Shown here one piece after another: positions 60,340 to 64,000 of a stretch of 64,000 nt of DNA. A program made the position numbers and the translations under genes. The stretch spans positions 1 through 64,000 of the forward strand of contig JAMOUT010000100.1 in NCBI GenBank assembly GCA_027061995.1, in the 5' to 3' direction. This stretch comes from Candidatus Aminicenantota bacterium. GTDB taxonomy: Bacteria > Acidobacteriota > Aminicenantia > JAMOAD01. Every line of letters begins with the position of its first letter. The stretch's first letter is position 1. Under the pieces are notes generated by a model that did no database searches, was not told where the DNA came from, and saw nothing but the letters and a program-made list of their open reading frames with translations.

Positions 60340-63189
60340 ATGAATAAAAAGCCGAATATAAAAACATTGATAGTCATTATGATTATAGTTATATTCTACG
60401 GAGGAACTGCTTTTTCACAGTTTTTGCCTTATTATGGAAAGAATAAGGTGCATACAGGGAAAAAATGGTTTGTATATGAAACAGATCATTTCAAAATTAA
60501 TTTTTATACTAAAAACAGAAGAATTTTGAATAATGCCTCTGTCTATGCCGAAGATGCATATAAAAAGATATCCGAGTTTTTGGGATATTCAATAGATCAC
60601 AAGATTCCACTTCTTCTTTATCAATCTCATAAGGATTTTGAGATGACAAATCTATACCCTTATCCTGTTCCCGAACCTGTAATGGGATTTTCAGAGCCGA
60701 TGGGGGATAGAATTGTTATCCCTTCCGAATTTCCCGATCACTCTTTAAAGCATCTTATCACACATGAATTAACCCATATATTTCAATTTAATCTCCTTTA
60801 TGGAAATCATAGAATGAGCCTGAATTCTCTTACCCCCCTTCCATTATGGATAATGGAAGGGTTTGCGGAATATATTCCCGGTGATTGGGAGCCCGTATCC
60901 ACAATGGTTGTCAGGGATGCTGTTATAACAAATAAAATCCCAGAATTAAATAAATTCGGAAACTTGGTTTATGGTAAAGGAAACTCAAGATCGCCCTATG
61001 ATTTCGGCCATCTTGTTTATGATTTTCTTGCCAAAGAATATGGTAAAACCGGGTTAAGAAAGTTTTGGTGGAATTTAAAAAGATTTTCTCTTTTCAGAGG
61101 AAGGAATATTATGAAAGACACTTTTAATCTTGAATATCCTATGTTTAACAGTAAGTTTAAGAGATATTTAAGAAGAAGGTATAAGAAATATTTTTCAAAA
61201 AACATACCGGATGATTATGGCTTGAAAATAAGTCCCGAATTTCCATATTCTCAAGTATTTTCTTATGATGTCTCTCCATCAATGGAAATTGCCGCTGTTG
61301 TAACTGTTAATTACAGAAAATATGCCTTAACAATCTCTTTAATAAATTTAAAAACGGGAAAAATATTTAAAGATATCACCCCCGGATACAGTTCGAAATT
61401 CGAGCACCTTTACCTTAAATTTAATCCGGAAGAGGGAAAAAGTGTTATATGGGATAGAAAGGGGGAATTTATTGCATTTCTGGGAAGATACAACTATGAT
61501 TATTATCTTATCTTTTATTCTTCCATAGGAAAATTCCTCAGAAGGAAAAAATTAAAAGATTTAACTGACCCGACAGGACTTTCAATATCCCATGACAATA
61601 AATATATTGTATTTACCGCTAATAAAAACGCTCAAAGGGATCTCTTTATATATGACATTAAGAGAAATAAAATATCAAAAATCACTAATGATGCCGAGTA
61701 TGAGTATTCCCCCTCTTTTTCGAAAGATGGAAAAAATATTGTTTTTTCGCAAAAAAGAGGAAAGTATGATCAGCTATGTATATTGAATTTGTCCGATAAA
61801 AAGAAAAAAGAGATTACTCAAAATCCCACATACCATATTAACCCTGTGTTTCTTGACTCTAACAATATCCTATTTTCCTATTATACGGAAGAAGCGTATA
61901 ATCTTGCAACTATTAATTTGAAAACAAAACAAATTAAAATACTTACGGATGTTTCAACAGGAGTTTTTTACCCTAAGAAAATTAACAATAAACTTTTTTA
62001 TCTCGGTTATTCTGGGGGAGAGTTTAGTATCTTCAAATCCGATATTTTAAAACCGGTTAAAGAAAAAATCGAAACCGCTTATTATACCCCTGAAATAATA
62101 AAAGAAAACATAAAAGAGTATAAAATCAGACCATATAAAAAATTTGAAGATATTGTTGTCAGTGGTTTACCGAGTATAGGTTTTGCGGTTGCAACCGATG
62201 GAACAACATATGGTGGAGCTTATCTTAACTTTAGTGATACTTTGAATGATAACAGTGTTTCCTTTCTCGCATATTCCGTAATGGGTTTTAAAAATTATGA
62301 ATTATCATATCTAAACATTGGAAATAGATTGAATTATCAAATAAAACTATTTACAACAACCTATTTTTATTATCTTCCATTTCAATATTGGCAAGCACAG
62401 TATGAAGGGTATTATTCCTACAAAGATGCAATAACAACAAGAAAAATGGAAGGGATATATATAAACGGAATCTATCCTTTAAATAAATTTCATCGTATAT
62501 CATTATTTACGGGATTACTTTACCAAAAAGAAAATTTATACTATTTCATGTATCCCGAAGATAAAAAAAGCCCTTTTTTCAATGGATACGAAGTTCCTCT
62601 TAATTTGTCTTTGACGGGAGAAACAACCCATTTTAGAAATTACGGGCCCTATGATGGTTATACCTATGATATCTCTTTTACAAAATATCTGAATTTAACG
62701 GGTAAAATGAGAAATGCTCAAGCAATTACAATTGATTTAAGGAAATATATCCCGATAGGATTTGATACACTGTTTGCATTCAGAGCTTACGGGGCGTTTA
62801 GTGGAGGGGAATCCCCTTATATATTTTTCGGCGGGGGAAATAATGAAATCAGATCAACAAATTATTATAGTATGGTAGGTAATAATTTTTTTCATTTTAA
62901 TGCGGAATTCAGGTTTCCCATTGTTCAAATAGCCTTAACTCCTCTCGGACTCATAGGGCCGGTAAGAGGTGTGTTTTTTGCTGATGCTGGAGGAGCTTGG
63001 TTTAATAATCAGAAGTTTGAGTTTATAGATAAAAACGATTGGAAATTGAAAAATGGTATAGGTTCAATCGGATACGGAATAGAATTTTCTCTCGGGGGTT
63101 ATCCTCTGCATATAGAGTGGGTTTATCAAACCGATTTTGCAAATTTTAATGATCATAAAGTCAGGTTTTGGATAGGTTTTGATTTTTAA
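60340..63189 (+). CDS. Exported HELTH metallopeptidase-propeller-outer-membrane barrel fusion (paralogue of 8465-11224)
   Basis: A 949-residue protein with signal peptide (residues 1-26). A peptidase-MA-like gluzincin domain has HELTH at 142-146 and IMEGFAEYI at about 171-179 as a possible third ligand. Residues about 310-600 carry PD40/TolB-like propeller blades (HDNKYIVFTANKNAQRDLFI, SKDGKNIVFSQKRGKYDQLC). From about residue 615 the rest is an Omp85-like barrel, with FFGGGNNEIRSTNYYSMVGN resembling the BamA/TamA IRG region, then FHFNAEFRFPI and the terminal FWIGFDF. The architecture suggests a peptidase fixed to a barrel it may thread or anchor through. It ends the envelope cluster at 57-63 kb. 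AGAGGG serves as Shine-Dalgarno. Confidence 0.8.
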   Translation: MNKKPNIKTLIVIMIIVIFYGGTAFSQFLPYYGKNKVHTGKKWFVYETDHFKINFYTKNRRILNNASVYAEDAYKKISEFLGYSIDHKIPLLLYQSHKDFEMTNLYPYPVPEPVMGFSEPMGDRIVIPSEFPDHSLKHLITHELTHIFQFNLLYGNHRMSLNSLTPLPLWIMEGFAEYIPGDWEPVSTMVVRDAVITNKIPELNKFGNLVYGKGNSRSPYDFGHLVYDFLAKEYGKTGLRKFWWNLKRFSLFRGRNIMKDTFNLEYPMFNSKFKRYLRRRYKKYFSKNIPDDYGLKISPEFPYSQVFSYDVSPSMEIAAVVTVNYRKYALTISLINLKTGKIFKDITPGYSSKFEHLYLKFNPEEGKSVIWDRKGEFIAFLGRYNYDYYLIFYSSIGKFLRRKKLKDLTDPTGLSISHDNKYIVFTANKNAQRDLFIYDIKRNKISKITNDAEYEYSPSFSKDGKNIVFSQKRGKYDQLCILNLSDKKKKEITQNPTYHINPVFLDSNNILFSYYTEEAYNLATINLKTKQIKILTDVSTGVFYPKKINNKLFYLGYSGGEFSIFKSDILKPVKEKIETAYYTPEIIKENIKEYKIRPYKKFEDIVVSGLPSIGFAVATDGTTYGGAYLNFSDTLNDNSVSFLAYSVMGFKNYELSYLNIGNRLNYQIKLFTTTYFYYLPFQYWQAQYEGYYSYKDAITTRKMEGIYINGIYPLNKFHRISLFTGLLYQKENLYYFMYPEDKKSPFFNGYEVPLNLSLTGETTHFRNYGPYDGYTYDISFTKYLNLTGKMRNAQAITIDLRKYIPIGFDTLFAFRAYGAFSGGESPYIFFGGGNNEIRSTNYYSMVGNNFFHFNAEFRFPIVQIALTPLGLIGPVRGVFFADAGGAWFNNQKFEFIDKNDWKLKNGIGSIGYGIEFSLGGYPLHIEWVYQTDFANFNDHKVRFWIGFDF

Positions 63190-63355
63190 TAACTAATGTT
63201 ATTTAACCCTTTGATAGAGATCATTATATTAAAATTTTTGTCCGCTCCGAGGCTAAATAATGATGGTTTACGGGGATGGAGCAATCTGGCAATCCTCTCT
63301 AAAAAATAAAAAAACAGAAAATAACAGAGTTACTTTTTAAAATAAGATTAAAAAT
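63190..63355. other. Intergenic region with possible repeat remnant
   Basis: The 166 bases hold no gene. Positions 63241-63300 are less AT-rich and contain GAGCAATCTGGCAATCC and small inverted pairs (GCTCC/GGAGC, GAGG/CCTC). This resembles degenerate extragenic repeats (CAATCTGGCAAT-type) of other bacteria, but no second copy was seen here. Confidence 0.35.
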
Positions 63356-63805
63356 TCATTTGATTTTTTTGCTCATTAAAAAAGCTTTTGTTCCGTCCGG
63401 ATAATAATCCGGTATCTCATTTATTATTTCATAGTTCAACTCTTTATAAAACTTAATAGCCGTATTATTGCTTTCAGCTACCTGAAGAAAAATTGAATCA
63501 ATCCCTTTTTCAAATGAGAACTCCTCAATAGTTTTCATTAATAAACTGCCATAACCTTTTTTTCTATATTCCGGTAAAATATCTATTGTTACTATCTCCG
63601 CAAGATTATCATCATAAACAGCAAGTATGAAACCAATCATATCACCATCTTTTTCCACGGATAGACCTTCAATGTTTTCAACTCTTAACAAATCTTCAAA
63701 ATACTCTTTCGAATAAGCGATTTCAGGAGGAAAACATACTTGATCTATAATATATAGAGATTCGATATCAGTTTTTTCGATTGGTCTGATTCGTATTTTT
63801 TTCAT
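63356..63805 (-). CDS. GNAT-family acetyltransferase, RimI-like
   Basis: The 149-residue protein is a single GNAT domain. It begins IRIRPIEKTDIESLYIID, has LAEIVTIDILPEYRKKGYGSLLMKTIEEF (motif A, with the acetyl-CoA P-loop RKKGYGS), SIFLQVAESNNTAIKFYKELNYEII (motif B with the Asn and Tyr), and the late YPDGTKAFLMSK. The layout is that of RimI-type N-terminal protein acetyltransferases that acetylate ribosomal protein S18. Other small acceptors cannot be excluded. No strong Shine-Dalgarno precedes the ATG. Confidence 0.85.
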   Translation of the reverse strand: MKKIRIRPIEKTDIESLYIIDQVCFPPEIAYSKEYFEDLLRVENIEGLSVEKDGDMIGFILAVYDDNLAEIVTIDILPEYRKKGYGSLLMKTIEEFSFEKGIDSIFLQVAESNNTAIKFYKELNYEIINEIPDYYPDGTKAFLMSKKIK

Positions 63806-63844
63806 AAATTAATATTATCATAAAAAAATTTATTATAAAAGAAT

Positions 63845-64000
63845 TCAGAATTTTATATTAGAGATAACATAAGATGGAATTTGATAGCCATTTCTTATAA
63901 ATTGCCCTTTTTTACGGCAAACTCCTTCCCACCCGCCTACATAAATATTGTTTGATATCTCGGTTAATTTTTTTATAATATCAAAAGCACTCATCTTAAT
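63845..64000 (-). CDS. 3' portion of a gene at the window edge (partial or short ORF)
   Basis: On the minus strand a frame is open from the window edge to a TGA at 63847-63845. It includes an ATG at 63994 and reads SAFDIIKKLTEISNNIYVGG, then WEGVCRKKGQFIRNGYQIP. The amphipathic start and the Gly-Gly-Trp turn look like real coding. It is either the C-terminus of a longer gene continuing past 64000 or a 50-codon ORF. No family can be named. Confidence 0.4.
   Translation of the reverse strand: MKMSAFDIIKKLTEISNNIYVGGWEGVCRKKGQFIRNGYQIPSYVISNIKF

Noticed and set aside
1-64000. tRNA genes, CRISPR arrays, insertion sequences, prophage
   Set aside because: I looked for cloverleaf-like GTTCGAATC arms, evenly spaced repeats, transposase motifs and phage genes in the gaps and found none.

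Overview
This is an AT-rich window from a Gram-negative, rod-shaped, chemoheterotrophic-looking bacterium. Several things point to a diderm envelope: signal-peptide proteins ending in outer-membrane beta-barrels, LolA-like and lipobox proteins, and a heptose isomerase. A GWxTD-domain protein, a large BNR/sortilin-type propeller protein, a secreted S9 peptidase, MglA/MglB and a fused TIGR03960/TIGR03936 radical-SAM protein together resemble Acidobacteriota or Candidatus Aminicenantes genomes. That placement is inferred from gene content; there is no rRNA here and no search was run. The window looks like ordinary chromosome: no insertion sequence, prophage, CRISPR array or tRNA was found.

Layout. 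1-4.5 kb: the tail of an upstream gene, a seven-repeat PKD surface protein, and a convergent outer-membrane barrel. 5-7.3 kb: HU, TrmH, an exported protein that starts inside trmH, and a convergent RsbW-like kinase. 7.5-14.7 kb: a tightly packed plus-strand run (flavin-reductase-like protein, pilin-like protein, metallopeptidase-propeller-barrel protein, GT2, MraY/WecA-like transferase, RlmB, M90 peptidase), then a small membrane ORF on the minus strand. 14.9-20 kb: GDP-mannose dehydratase, then minus-strand GT-C-like, CPBP and S33 proteins. 20.4-28.5 kb: dnaE, a secreted phosphoesterase, threonine aldolase and an S9 peptidase. 28.7-37.3 kb: cPGS-like GTPase, carbamate kinase, a Lys/Glu-rich unknown, a LolA-like protein and a BNR protein.

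37.4-43.1 kb: SRP RNA followed by dnaX-ybaB-recR, mglB-mglA, PP2C, plsC and gmhA. 43.1-56.8 kb: a long minus-strand block read as rtcB, a FliK-like protein, hutI, FecR, GGDEF, mreB-mreC-mreD-mrdA-rodA and radical SAM. It combines the rod-shape machinery with signalling and RNA repair. 57-63.2 kb: an envelope cluster of GWxTD/TPR protein, two lipoproteins and a second metallopeptidase-propeller-barrel protein. The window closes with an acetyltransferase and a partial gene.

The main points to check are: several promoters whose -10 box lies only 5-6 bases before an ATG that has no Shine-Dalgarno, suggesting leaderless mRNAs; a threonine aldolase whose only suitable start is AUA; an A9 slippery run followed by TGA in dnaX, predicting a short gamma form; two paralogous HELTH-peptidase/propeller/Omp85-like fusions; an SRP RNA ending about 13 bases before dnaX; and a 28-residue membrane ORF with its own promoter and Shine-Dalgarno.
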